NCBI GenBank assembly: GCA_965233675.1
Contig: OZ247498.1
Location: 310,001 to 374,000 of the forward strand
Direction of reading: 5' to 3'
Source of the DNA: SZUA-309 sp965233675
Lineage (GTDB): Bacteria; Pseudomonadota; Gammaproteobacteria; Pseudomonadales; Azotimanducaceae
DNA length: 64,000 nucleotides
Shown: piece after piece, positions 1 to 8,444 of the stretch
Layout: each line of letters begins with the position of its first letter
Numbering within the stretch: position 1 is the stretch's first letter
Notes under the pieces: model-generated
Told to the model about the DNA's origin: nothing
What the model saw: only the letters and a program-made list of their open reading frames with translations
Database searches by the model: none
Made by a program: the position numbers and the translations under genes

Positions 1-288
1 GAAGCACATCCTTATGTGTCCTGCAATTACTGGTCGCCAGCCCAGGATACCTGTGTGGCCGAATGTGAGGCCGAGTGGTGTTTCGATATGCCCACCCGGG
101 AGCGGGTCTGGGACCTGTTTGCGAAGGGGCCTGAACCGGTGGGCTATGATCCGAGCATCATTCCGGGCTGGGATGGCCCTGCATCCGAAGGGTTTGCGGT
201 ACTCAAACTGTCGCCCTGGCGTTTGCGGGTCATGCCTGCTTCCGTGCTGCTGAGCGGGGAGGGCGAGGTGCTCGTCTGGACGCGTTAG
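1..288 (+). CDS. Pyridoxamine 5'-phosphate oxidase-like (FMN split-barrel) protein, C-terminal part
   Basis: This is the last 95 codons of a gene that enters from the left edge; the frame is open from base 1 to a TAG at 286-288. The residues include QDTCVAECEAEWCFD and a C-terminal LSPWRLRVMP segment ending in VLVWTR. That ending is typical of small PNPOx-family flavoproteins, often annotated as general stress proteins, in which the last strands close the split barrel. The FMN-binding N-terminal half lies outside the window, so activity cannot be judged. Its stop codon overlaps the stop of the convergent AsmA gene by 4 bases. The family call rests on the tail alone. Confidence 0.7.
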   Translation, partial: EAHPYVSCNYWSPAQDTCVAECEAEWCFDMPTRERVWDLFAKGPEPVGYDPSIIPGWDGPASEGFAVLKLSPWRLRVMPASVLLSGEGEVLVWTR

Positions 289-3200
289 GTATCCCGACCG
301 ATCGTTTCTCCAGCTTTCACTGGATGCTTCTGCTCAAACTCCAGAAAGTTCGGACAGGGATTCTGAGTCCCCCTCAGTCGATCGAACACGCCCCGAACCA
401 GGATGGACAGTCCGGCGGTTGCCGTCGCCACGCTGGCAGCGATGGCGGCGTTGGCTGGATCGAGTTCCAGTGCGGGTGATGCCAGCGTACCGCCGACTTT
501 GAAGTAGGGATTGGTGATGGTCGCGGCACTGATGCCGATACCCCGTCGCGCCTGGGTGGCGAGGGACAGATCGAGGATTTCTGTTTCCAGGTTCGCGCTG
601 CCGTAGACGAACATGTTCAGCCGGTCGGTGCGCATGACGAAGCCAGGCGCCATCTTCAGCCTGCCATCGATGATCGATGCGTTCAGGACCAGGCAATCCA
701 TCTTGGTGACGGGCTCCGATTCCACAAAGGGATTCAGGGTTTCCAGAACGTTGCTGAGAAAATCACCGCCCAGGGTTTCTACCAGGCCATTGTCGATTTC
801 ACCGCCGTCAGAAGACACGAGCAGGGTGCCATTCAGTCCGCCGGCCAGGTCTGCCACCGTTTTCCCGTTTCCCCAGATGTCCACATCCAGCGTGTAGCGG
901 GGAATTCTGTCCTTGCTCTTGGCCATGGAGGTGAACAATCCCACATCCACGTCCTCGCCGGTCAGCGCAAGTTCCAGATAAACTCCGTCACCCTGGGGTC
1001 GGAGCAGTGCGGAGGCGTCGAAGTGGCCGATTTCGTCCCGGTAGGCCGCGCGATCGAGATGCAGCACCCCGTCCTCCACATTCAGTTGCAGGCTGATGTC
1101 TTCCAGCCGCGTGCGCTGGCCCCGGAACCTGTCCACCTGAACATCTATGATGGCGTCAAAGCCGGCGAACATGTCCATTGGCACCGGGGTGTCCGGAAAC
1201 ACCTTTGTTCCATCGTCCTCGGGCTCGATGTCTTCCGGTGCACCGAAGAGTGCGTGTTGCAGGTCATAGATATCCAGCAGATTCGAGTGACCGTGCACTT
1301 CGATGAAGGGACGATCGATCAGCAGGACTTTTCCGTTACCCGCCAGGTCGCTGTCTCCCCAGCGAGCTTCCAGATCCTGGATATTGATGGTGTTCAGGGT
1401 GCCGGCAAGATCGGCCGACAGGTCGAAAGGGTGATCGGGCCAGGGGACGTCGCCGATCCGGCCGATGTCTGAAATCCTGTCGCCGCTGGCGGCAAAGGTA
1501 AGCGTGGTGCGGCTCTGATCCGCGATGTCGAGAATGCCGTCGACCTGCACGTTGATCGAGCCGATCTGAAGACGACTCTCCCGGAACGATACGTGATTGG
1601 TATCTGTCAGCTCGACCTCCGCATTCAGCTGCCAGGGATGATCCGGCGGTACGTAATACGGAAAAGCAGGCAGCAGCAGGCTGAGCTTGTCGCCCCCACC
1701 TTCCAGTCTGAGTCTGGAGCCTGCCAGGCCGGGGCTGAGCGCGACTGTACCATCGGCGTTGAAGGTGCCACCCGCCGTTGCCAGCGCGAAGCTGTCAATT
1801 TCCAGTGTTTCATCATGACCGCGGATGCGGGCCTGCAGGTTGAAGGGAAGCTGGCTGTCGGCCAGGGCGTCGTCGAACAGTTCGCTCACGCGGGGGCCCT
1901 GGATCCCGAGGTTGAGTTGCAGATCGCTGGGGTTTCCGGAGGCGCCGAAGATGCCATCTGCCTGGATTTCCATCGCCCGGAGCCGGGTGCGGCTCTCTTC
2001 CAGCGTTAGCTTGCCTGCCTCGATCCGGAGCCGCGCGATACTGGTGGTCGGGTATTCGGGAAGTCCGGAGAAGCCGAACAGGGCGCCGGTCGCCGACAGA
2101 TTGTCCAGGCTGAGACGTCCGTCCACGGTTATCAGACCGGGCATGGTCTGATCCGGCCAGTGCAGATCGGCCTCGATCGCATGCCCCGCCATGGTGAAGG
2201 TGCCTTCTTTCAGGTGCAGGCCGTTCTCGTCGAGGTGCAATCCGGCGTTGGCTTCGTAGGGGCCGGTGAGTGGCTGATCGACCGAAAACGCCTGCAGCAG
2301 GGTGGCGATGTCCTCACCTCTGAGGCTGGACTGCAGTTCGGTGCCATGCAGGTCCGGAAACTCGCCGATGGTGCCTGCCATGTCGAGTGTGTGCCGACCG
2401 ACGGTGACGGTTGCGGTGAAGTCCTCTGCGCCGCTGGCGGCCAGAGACAGACGGACATCGAATGGCATGGCCGGGAGGCTGGGTGAGCGCAGCAGCGTTC
2501 GGAATTCGCTGATGTCGGCGCCGGACAACCGAATGGTGCCCCAGGCGCCCTGACGGCTGGGAAACTGTTCGAATTCGGCTGCGAGGTGCAGGGTGACGTC
2601 ATCGGTCCGGATTGTCACATCGTGCAGATCAAGGTCGCCACCCTGGCGATGCAGGAGGCCTTTGATGTCGAACGGGCCGTCCGGGAAGCCTTCGATCTGC
2701 AGCGCTTTTCCCGCGACCCCCAGGTCCGGACCGCTGATATGAACGGATCCGTCCCAGCCATCGAAACCGGCCAGATCGGTGATCGTGCCAGCGGTCTCGA
2801 TCGTGAAATCGGATACATGGCCGGTCATGCTCGTGGCGTGGCCGTCCGCGGTTGGACGAATCTCCGCGTCCAGGGCCACGTCCCCCGCAAAAGATTCCGG
2901 CATGCGGAAAATCTCACCGAGCAGCAGCGCTTCGGGGCCATGAACCGCCAGACGCAGGTCCAGCCCGGTCAGTGTCGCCAGGTTGCCGATTGTGCCCTGG
3001 GCATCGATCTCCACCGCATCCACGGTGAGATCCACATCTGCATCGATCCGTCCTGCCAGGAGCATCTCGCTGAAAGGGCCGATTCGCCCGCTCAACCGCC
3101 AGGACCTGCCGTTCAACTCACCAAGTCCGTTCAGGTTCAGATGATCGTTTGCATCGCTGGTTTCTTCGAGCCGTGGAATGGTCAGTTCGATGGGATGCAA

Positions 3201-3695
3201 TTCACCAATGGCGGCGTGAATCCGACAGTCGAGCAGTTCGGCCTGCTGAATCATGAACGACCAGGGATCGGCGCCGGATTCGTCGTCGTCTCCATCGAAG
3301 AACTGCCAGTTCGGCGGGCCGTCGACGCTGTCTTCCAGATACAGCACGGTCTCCCGGGCCTGGAGATCGAGCAGATGCACCCGATTGTCGAAGAGGGCGG
3401 CGAGATCGAGCTGAACCCGCACGAAACCCGCCGTGATCATGTAGGGCGCTGTGGCACCCGGGGCATTGCCGAGCCGAGCATCGGTTACCGAGATCGCCGG
3501 CGTCATGGAGAGTTCGAGGCCGAGATCGCCATTGATCTGCAGTGGCCGGCCCAGTGCCCGCTCGGTGATCGACTCGGCAAGGGGTTTGAGCGTGTTCGGC
3601 GATATCAGGCTGATGCCGATGAGCATGACGATCGCTATGACGAGCGCGGATACTGTCAATCCGCCCGTCACTGCCCATCGCCGTGCGCGCTGCAT
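285..3695 (-). CDS. AsmA family envelope protein
   Basis: A 1136-residue protein with one N-terminal membrane anchor (about residues 8-32) followed by a very long beta-rich periplasmic region. Repeated short motifs of the kind GxLxLxDLxxxG, and a C-terminal part resembling the AsmA_2 domain (about residues 780-1020), match the AsmA/TamB/YhdP superfamily. These proteins bridge inner and outer membranes and are linked to phospholipid transport and outer-membrane homeostasis. The length is within the family range. Its ATG overlaps the stop of the upstream sterol-desaturase gene by one base (TGATG), so the two are probably translationally coupled. The exact lipid role is inference from the family. 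Confidence 0.85.
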   Translation of the reverse strand: MQRARRWAVTGGLTVSALVIAIVMLIGISLISPNTLKPLAESITERALGRPLQINGDLGLELSMTPAISVTDARLGNAPGATAPYMITAGFVRVQLDLAALFDNRVHLLDLQARETVLYLEDSVDGPPNWQFFDGDDDESGADPWSFMIQQAELLDCRIHAAIGELHPIELTIPRLEETSDANDHLNLNGLGELNGRSWRLSGRIGPFSEMLLAGRIDADVDLTVDAVEIDAQGTIGNLATLTGLDLRLAVHGPEALLLGEIFRMPESFAGDVALDAEIRPTADGHATSMTGHVSDFTIETAGTITDLAGFDGWDGSVHISGPDLGVAGKALQIEGFPDGPFDIKGLLHRQGGDLDLHDVTIRTDDVTLHLAAEFEQFPSRQGAWGTIRLSGADISEFRTLLRSPSLPAMPFDVRLSLAASGAEDFTATVTVGRHTLDMAGTIGEFPDLHGTELQSSLRGEDIATLLQAFSVDQPLTGPYEANAGLHLDENGLHLKEGTFTMAGHAIEADLHWPDQTMPGLITVDGRLSLDNLSATGALFGFSGLPEYPTTSIARLRIEAGKLTLEESRTRLRAMEIQADGIFGASGNPSDLQLNLGIQGPRVSELFDDALADSQLPFNLQARIRGHDETLEIDSFALATAGGTFNADGTVALSPGLAGSRLRLEGGGDKLSLLLPAFPYYVPPDHPWQLNAEVELTDTNHVSFRESRLQIGSINVQVDGILDIADQSRTTLTFAASGDRISDIGRIGDVPWPDHPFDLSADLAGTLNTINIQDLEARWGDSDLAGNGKVLLIDRPFIEVHGHSNLLDIYDLQHALFGAPEDIEPEDDGTKVFPDTPVPMDMFAGFDAIIDVQVDRFRGQRTRLEDISLQLNVEDGVLHLDRAAYRDEIGHFDASALLRPQGDGVYLELALTGEDVDVGLFTSMAKSKDRIPRYTLDVDIWGNGKTVADLAGGLNGTLLVSSDGGEIDNGLVETLGGDFLSNVLETLNPFVESEPVTKMDCLVLNASIIDGRLKMAPGFVMRTDRLNMFVYGSANLETEILDLSLATQARRGIGISAATITNPYFKVGGTLASPALELDPANAAIAASVATATAGLSILVRGVFDRLRGTQNPCPNFLEFEQKHPVKAGETIGRDT

Positions 3696-4492
3696 CAGGC
3701 GGTCTCGGGGTGCCCGTCCTTGGATTCAAGGAAATCGTATTCCGACTCCATGATGTCCGTTCCCATCAGCTTGTCCCAGAACCGGAAATAGAGTGCGTAG
3801 TTGCAGCTGAAGTACTTGTGATGGAGGTCGTGGTGGGCCGCGGTGATCAGGTGCCGGCCGGGTAATCCCCGGAGCCACCACTTCGGAAATATTTCATAGC
3901 CACAGTGATTGAACACGGCAGCCAGCGTCATGAGCGTGAGGATAAAGAGGATGCCACCCACATGTATGGGTACCAGGAGGGCAATCAGCGGGATGAATAT
4001 CGCGCCCAGGATGGACTCGTAGGGATGAAAGGAAAAAGCCGCCCAGGGGGTGGGTGGGCGGGATTCGTGATGCACCCTGTGCATGGCTGGAAAGAGCGCT
4101 TTCAGATGCATGAGCCGGTGCGTCCAGTAAAAATAGGTGTCGTGGGCGAAGAGATAGATGCCGATGCTCACAGGGATGTACCAGAGCGGATAGGCGTTCA
4201 CGTCGTTGTAGATGGCCGTGCCACCCAGTTGCCAGAGTTCCAGCACCACGGCGGCCGGGGCCGCGTAGATGAAAGAAGAGAGCAGCGACCAGCGTATCTC
4301 CTTCGCGACGGCCCCCGGGCGCGGAGTGCCTTCCATGAGTTTGATGGCGCGCACGTTCTCCTGGCGCCGACCCCAGAGCAGCCAGTAGAAAAGGCCCGAG
4401 ATCAGGAAGTAACGGACGGCAATGATGGCCGTGAGTGCCAGAAAAGTAATGAGCAGCTTTCCTGGCGGAATGTCCGATAGCATCTGGAGCAT
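3695..4492 (-). CDS. Sterol desaturase / fatty acid hydroxylase superfamily membrane protein
   Basis: A 265-residue integral membrane di-iron enzyme. The histidine clusters of the superfamily are visible: HDTYFYWTHRLMH at about residues 114-126, HRVHH at about 136-140, and HHDLHH near residue 217, with hydrophobic segments before and between them. Members hydroxylate or desaturate sterols, fatty acids, alkylglycerols or carotenoids, and the sequence alone does not give the substrate. It is transcribed divergently from crtY with 166 bp between the two starts, and is followed without a gap by the AsmA gene. The position beside crtYIB makes a carotenoid or membrane-lipid substrate plausible, but this is inference. 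Confidence 0.85.
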   Translation of the reverse strand: MLQMLSDIPPGKLLITFLALTAIIAVRYFLISGLFYWLLWGRRQENVRAIKLMEGTPRPGAVAKEIRWSLLSSFIYAAPAAVVLELWQLGGTAIYNDVNAYPLWYIPVSIGIYLFAHDTYFYWTHRLMHLKALFPAMHRVHHESRPPTPWAAFSFHPYESILGAIFIPLIALLVPIHVGGILFILTLMTLAAVFNHCGYEIFPKWWLRGLPGRHLITAAHHDLHHKYFSCNYALYFRFWDKLMGTDIMESEYDFLESKDGHPETA

Positions 4493-4603
4493 GTTGCCTG
4501 TCTTATCTCTGGCAGTACCGGTTGGTTGTGGCGCTGCCTGTTCGGCGCTGCCCGTCTATTTCGGCGCTGTGCTCGGCGGGGAGTCGAGTACAATGCGGGC
4601 GAA

Positions 4604-4616
4604 GTTTAGCCTAAAC
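4604..4616. promoter_or_regulatory. Perfect 6-1-6 palindrome in the crtY / sterol-desaturase intergenic region
   Basis: GTTTAG-C-CTAAAC is a perfect inverted repeat with a one-base centre. It lies just downstream of a candidate -10 box TACAAT (4589-4594) and about 30 bp before the crtY Shine-Dalgarno sequence. No good -35 box is visible at 16-18 bp spacing, which fits an activated promoter. A site here could bind a dimeric regulator controlling the divergent pair. The regulator is not in the window, and I do not recognise the motif as a known carotenoid-regulator operator. Confidence 0.4.
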
Positions 4617-4646
4617 CGATCAGTGGGTCCTTAACGGCCGACGCGC

Positions 4647-4661
4647 AGGAGCGAACCCATT
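4647..4661 (+). promoter_or_regulatory. Shine-Dalgarno AGGAG with an ATT start codon for crtY
   Basis: AGGAG at 4647-4651 is followed by a 7-base spacer and ATT at 4659-4661. The crtY frame is closed upstream by TAA at 4632-4634, and there is no ATG, GTG or TTG before the conserved FAD-binding segment. ATT is therefore the only plausibly positioned initiator. Confidence 0.6.
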
Positions 4662-5846
4662 TCCCCGTCCGATACCCAGTACGATGTCATTTTTGCCGGC
4701 GGTGGCCTGGCCAGTTGTCTGACGGCTTACCGCCTGCGACAGCGGCATCCGCATATCCGGATGCTGATACTGGAAGGCGCCGGCAGCCTGGGAGGCAATC
4801 ACACCTGGTCGTTCTTTCCGACGGATCTCACCGACTCACAACTGGCCTGGGTCGATCCGCTGGTGGTCCATCGCTGGTCGAGTTACGAAGTGCGGTTTCC
4901 GGCACTCAGGCGGACGCTTCACAGTGGCTACTGCTCCACCCATTCGGAATATTTTCACACGTTCATGATGGGTGCCCTGGGAGACTGTGTGCAGTTTCGG
5001 GCGCCGGTGGAATCCCTGTCGGCAAATGCGGTGCAGATAGCGGGTGGTGAGACAATGTACGGACGTTGCGTGATCGATGGCCGAGGTCCGGAGTCGAGCC
5101 CGCACCTGATGCTCGGCTACCAGAAATTCACCGGCCAGGTTCTGAATCTGGCGGACGCACATGGCCTGGCGGGTCCCATCATCATGGACGCCACGGTCCC
5201 CCAGAACGGCGACTACCGGTTTCTCTATACGTTGCCCATCGGCCCCAGGCAGGTGCTGGTGGAAGATACCCGCTACTCGAATACGCCCACCATGGATGCG
5301 CGGATCGACGCGGCGGCGATCGGAGACTATGTGATGGAACAGGGCTGGGAGGTGACAGACGTGGTCCGCGAAGAGCGGGGCGCGCTGCCGATCACCCTGG
5401 GTGGCGAAATCGATCGATTCTGGGCGGATATGGGCGATGTGCCGAAGATCGGACTCAGAGCCGCGTTGTTCCATGCCACCACCGGCTACTCGTTTGCAGA
5501 CGCGGTGCGAACGGCGGATGCCATTGCCGGGTTGCCGGATCTCTCCACGGAGACCGTACGGCAGTTCATGGAGCGATGGGGCAGGAATCACTGGAAGGCC
5601 CAGGGTTTCTGGCGATTCCTGAATCGCATGCTGTTTCTCGCGGCAGAGCCCGACCGGCGCTGGTTCGTCATGCAGCGCTTTTACGGTCTGCAGCAGGGAC
5701 TGGTGGAACGTTTCTATGCCGGGCAATCCACGCTCGCGGACAAGGCGCGCATATTGACGGGTCGACCGCCGGTTGCCATCCTGCGCGCCCTCAAATGCCT
5801 CCCCCAGTCCAGCGCCAGTGCGCACCGGGGGCAGCGCGCGGATTAG
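4659..5846 (+). CDS. crtY: Lycopene beta-cyclase, CrtY type
   Basis: Cyclises both ends of lycopene to give beta-carotene at the inner membrane. Reading from ATT at 4659 gives 395 residues, close to the usual CrtY length. The dinucleotide-binding motif YDVIFAGGGLASCLTAYRL begins at about residue 8, the family hallmark GGNHTWSFF lies near residue 45, and VIDGRG lies near residue 140. The first conventional start (ATG 4761) would delete the FAD-binding strand and is rejected. crtI follows 79 bp downstream, so this is the first gene of crtY-crtI-crtB. The ATT initiator is abnormal; an ATG-to-ATT base error is the alternative. Identity is secure, the start less so. Confidence 0.9.
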   Translation: MSPSDTQYDVIFAGGGLASCLTAYRLRQRHPHIRMLILEGAGSLGGNHTWSFFPTDLTDSQLAWVDPLVVHRWSSYEVRFPALRRTLHSGYCSTHSEYFHTFMMGALGDCVQFRAPVESLSANAVQIAGGETMYGRCVIDGRGPESSPHLMLGYQKFTGQVLNLADAHGLAGPIIMDATVPQNGDYRFLYTLPIGPRQVLVEDTRYSNTPTMDARIDAAAIGDYVMEQGWEVTDVVREERGALPITLGGEIDRFWADMGDVPKIGLRAALFHATTGYSFADAVRTADAIAGLPDLSTETVRQFMERWGRNHWKAQGFWRFLNRMLFLAAEPDRRWFVMQRFYGLQQGLVERFYAGQSTLADKARILTGRPPVAILRALKCLPQSSASAHRGQRAD

Positions 5847-5905
5847 ACGGCGATTCGGAAGAACCCCCATCAGCACTGTGAGATGGGAACGTGAGATAGA
5901 TAATT

Positions 5906-5929
5906 ATGAGCAGACAGGTGCGCCATTGA
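5906..5929 (+). other. Eight-codon mini-ORF overlapping the crtI start
   Basis: ATG at 5906 opens a seven-residue frame (MSRQVRH) whose TGA (5927-5929) overlaps the TTG start of crtI (5926-5928) as TTGA. Translation of this leader could deliver ribosomes to the weak TTG start. Only a poor purine-rich stretch precedes its ATG, so it may be coincidence. Confidence 0.25.
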
Positions 5930-7455
5930 GTAAGCATACAGCGGCCGTCATCGGCTCAGGCTTCGGTGGGCTGGCCCTGGCCATCCGCCTGCAGTCTGCC
6001 GGATTTCAGACCACGATTTTCGAGGCGCGGGACAAGCCGGGCGGCCGGGCCTACGTGTACGAAGACCAGGGTTTCACTTTCGACGCGGGTCCCACCGTCA
6101 TAACGGATCCGGATTGTCTGCGTGAGTTGTTTGCGGTGTCCGGCCGAAAGCTGGAAGACTATCTGGAACTGGTCGAAATCACGCCTTTCTATCGGATTCA
6201 CTGGGAAGACGGCTTCAAGTTCGATTACTCCAACGACAGTGAAGACAACAACCGGCAGATCCGGGCAAAGAGCCCGGAGGATGTGGAAGGCTACCGCCGG
6301 TTTCTCGAGTATTCCCAGGAGGTGGTCAGGGAAGGCTACATCAAGCTCGGCACCGTCCCGTTTCTGAACTTCACAGACATGATCAAGGCAGCACCGCAGC
6401 TGGTGAAGCTGCAGGCGTTCCGTAGCGTTTACAGCATGGTGTCCAAATACATCAAAGACGAGCATCTCCGCCAGGTGTTCAGCTTCAACACGCTGCTCGT
6501 TGGCGGCAATCCGTTCAATACCTCGTCGATCTACACACTCATCCACGCGCTGGAGCAGCGTTGGGGTACCTGGTTTGCCAAAGGTGGGACCCATGCGCTC
6601 GTTCGGGCGCTTGTCCGGCTGTTCGAGGATCTGGGTGGAGAAATCCGGTTGTCTGCGCCGGTGGCGGAGATACTCACAGAAGGCGATCGCGCTACCGGAG
6701 TCCGGACTGCCGATGGCTGGCAGGGCCGGTTCGATACCGTGGCGAGCAATGCGGATGTGGTGTTCACCTACGACAAACTGCTCGGTGGCACTGCCCGGGG
6801 CCAGCAGGCTGCGCGCGCCATGAAAAGACGATCGTTCAGCCCGTCCATATTCCTGATCCACTTCGGCGTGGAAGGCACCTATCCGGAGCTCAGTCATCAC
6901 AATATTCTCTTCGGACCGCGCTACCGGGATCATCTGAAAGAGCTCTACAACGGCCCGGACCTGTCCGAGGACTTTTCTCTGTATCTGCACAACCCCACCG
7001 TGACCGATCCGGATCTGGCCCCGCCGGGGTGTTCCACCTACTACGCACTGGCCCCGGTGCCGAATCTGAAGAGCGCCGACCTGGACTGGGGCGAAGTCGG
7101 ACCCGAGTACTGCGAGCGGATCCTCACCTATCTCGAGGCCCATTACATGCCGGATCTGCGCAGCCGCATCGTTACCAGGCGGACGTTCACGCCGTTTGAT
7201 TTCCGTGACGAGTTGAATGCCTTTCAGGGATCCGCCTTCTCGCTGGAGCCCGTGCTGTGGCAGAGCGCCTATTTCCGCACCCACAATCAGGATGATCGGA
7301 TCCGCAACCTTTACTTCGCCGGGGCGGGCACCCATCCGGGCGCAGGCATTCCGGGGGTGGTCGGTTCCGGCAAGGCGACGGCCGGGCTCATGATCGAGGA
7401 TTTCGGTCATGCATACCCGGATACCGACGTGTCGGCCCAGTTCGCGAAGTCCTGA
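5926..7455 (+). CDS. crtI: Phytoene desaturase, CrtI type
   Basis: Converts phytoene to lycopene by successive desaturations using FAD. From TTG 5926 the protein has 509 residues, as expected for bacterial CrtI. The N-terminal AAVIGSGFGGLALAIRL Rossmann motif and PGGRAYVYEDQGFTFDAGPT follow directly. The C-terminal FAD/substrate signature YFAGAGTHPGAGIPGVVGSG lies near residue 465. TTG 5926 is preceded by ACAGGTG and matches the usual distance to the FAD motif. A GTG at 5878 in the same frame is the alternative. The gene sits between crtY and crtB, the latter starting 14 bases after its stop. Confidence 0.95.
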   Translation: MSKHTAAVIGSGFGGLALAIRLQSAGFQTTIFEARDKPGGRAYVYEDQGFTFDAGPTVITDPDCLRELFAVSGRKLEDYLELVEITPFYRIHWEDGFKFDYSNDSEDNNRQIRAKSPEDVEGYRRFLEYSQEVVREGYIKLGTVPFLNFTDMIKAAPQLVKLQAFRSVYSMVSKYIKDEHLRQVFSFNTLLVGGNPFNTSSIYTLIHALEQRWGTWFAKGGTHALVRALVRLFEDLGGEIRLSAPVAEILTEGDRATGVRTADGWQGRFDTVASNADVVFTYDKLLGGTARGQQAARAMKRRSFSPSIFLIHFGVEGTYPELSHHNILFGPRYRDHLKELYNGPDLSEDFSLYLHNPTVTDPDLAPPGCSTYYALAPVPNLKSADLDWGEVGPEYCERILTYLEAHYMPDLRSRIVTRRTFTPFDFRDELNAFQGSAFSLEPVLWQSAYFRTHNQDDRIRNLYFAGAGTHPGAGIPGVVGSGKATAGLMIEDFGHAYPDTDVSAQFAKS

Positions 7456-7469
7456 GCGGCGCCGAACCA

Positions 7470-8405
7470 TTGGATCCCGTCGTCGCCAACGCCAAAGCCA
7501 TCATCGAGCAGGGTTCGAAGAGTTTTGCGGCTGCGGCCAAACTTTTTGACACCGAAACCCGGGAAAAAGCTTTCATGCTCTATGCCTGGTGCCGCTACTG
7601 CGATGACCAGATCGATGGCCAGGATCTCGGTTTCGGCATGCAGTCTCCGGAGCCGGAAGAGCAGGCCCGCATCCTGGAGCGCCTGTTCGAGCAGACGGAA
7701 GCGGCCATGGCAGGCACGCCGACGGACGACCCGGTGTTCGCGGCGTTTCAGCGGGTATTCCAGGTCTCGAACATGGACCGCCGGTATCCATTGGAACTGC
7801 TGGAAGGGTTCGCCATGGATGTGTCCAGACGCGAGTATCTGACCCTGGAGGATACGCTCGTCTACTGCTATCACGTGGCCGGTGTGGTTGGTGCCATGAT
7901 GGCGACCATCATGGGCGTGACCGATCAGCCAACGTTGAATCGTGCCATCGATCTCGGGATGGCTTTCCAGCTCACGAACATATCCCGGGACGTGATGGAG
8001 GATGCGTCAGACAATCGAATCTACCTGCCCCGGGACTGGCTCAGTGAGGCCGGCGGGCCCATTGAGGCGCAACAGTTTCCCGGGCAGGAAGCCGCCATTT
8101 TTCCGGTGGTCGACCGGCTGCTGAGTGAAGCGGACCGCTACTATGATTCGGCCGTGCACGGCATCAGCCATCTGCCTTTCCGTTGCGCCTGGGCAATTGC
8201 CGCGGCGCGAAAGGTTTATGGGGCCATTGGTGAGGAAGTGCGCCATCAGGGTCCGCAAGCCTGGGAGCAGCGTGCCGGCACCTCGAATCTGCAGAAGCTC
8301 GGTATGCTGATCGGGAGCGCGTTCACGGCCATGCGGGCTTCGCTGGGACCATCGGACGATGGTCCGCCGCGTACTGGCCTGTGGACAGCGCCGCCGGCTA
8401 GCTGA
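7470..8405 (+). CDS. crtB: Phytoene synthase, CrtB type
   Basis: Condenses two GGPP molecules to phytoene, the first committed carotenoid step. The 311-residue protein carries both Asp-rich Mg-diphosphate sites of the squalene/phytoene synthase family: YCDDQIDG near residue 45 and SRDVMEDASDNRIYLP near residue 172. It starts at TTG 7470, directly before DPVVANAKAIIEQGSKSFA, the typical N-terminus; the preceding GAGCGG is a weak ribosome site. It lies 14 bases after crtI and ends the crtYIB unit. Its GGPP supply would come from crtE about 12 kb away on the other strand. Confidence 0.95.
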   Translation: MDPVVANAKAIIEQGSKSFAAAAKLFDTETREKAFMLYAWCRYCDDQIDGQDLGFGMQSPEPEEQARILERLFEQTEAAMAGTPTDDPVFAAFQRVFQVSNMDRRYPLELLEGFAMDVSRREYLTLEDTLVYCYHVAGVVGAMMATIMGVTDQPTLNRAIDLGMAFQLTNISRDVMEDASDNRIYLPRDWLSEAGGPIEAQQFPGQEAAIFPVVDRLLSEADRYYDSAVHGISHLPFRCAWAIAAARKVYGAIGEEVRHQGPQAWEQRAGTSNLQKLGMLIGSAFTAMRASLGPSDDGPPRTGLWTAPPAS

Positions 8406-8444
8406 TAGAAACGTCGGCAACCAGAGCGCAAGAGGGGAGTAGAG

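Noticed and set aside
2586..3791. A 401-codon plus-strand frame opposite the AsmA gene
   Set aside because: Composition artefact; no domain recognisable, and it runs through the start of the AsmA gene.
4761..5846. Starting crtY at ATG 4761
   Set aside because: It would remove the first FAD-binding strand and glycine motif that every CrtY has, and there is no ribosome site before it.
5956..7470. A 504-codon minus-strand frame opposite crtI
   Set aside because: Antisense shadow of a strongly conserved gene.
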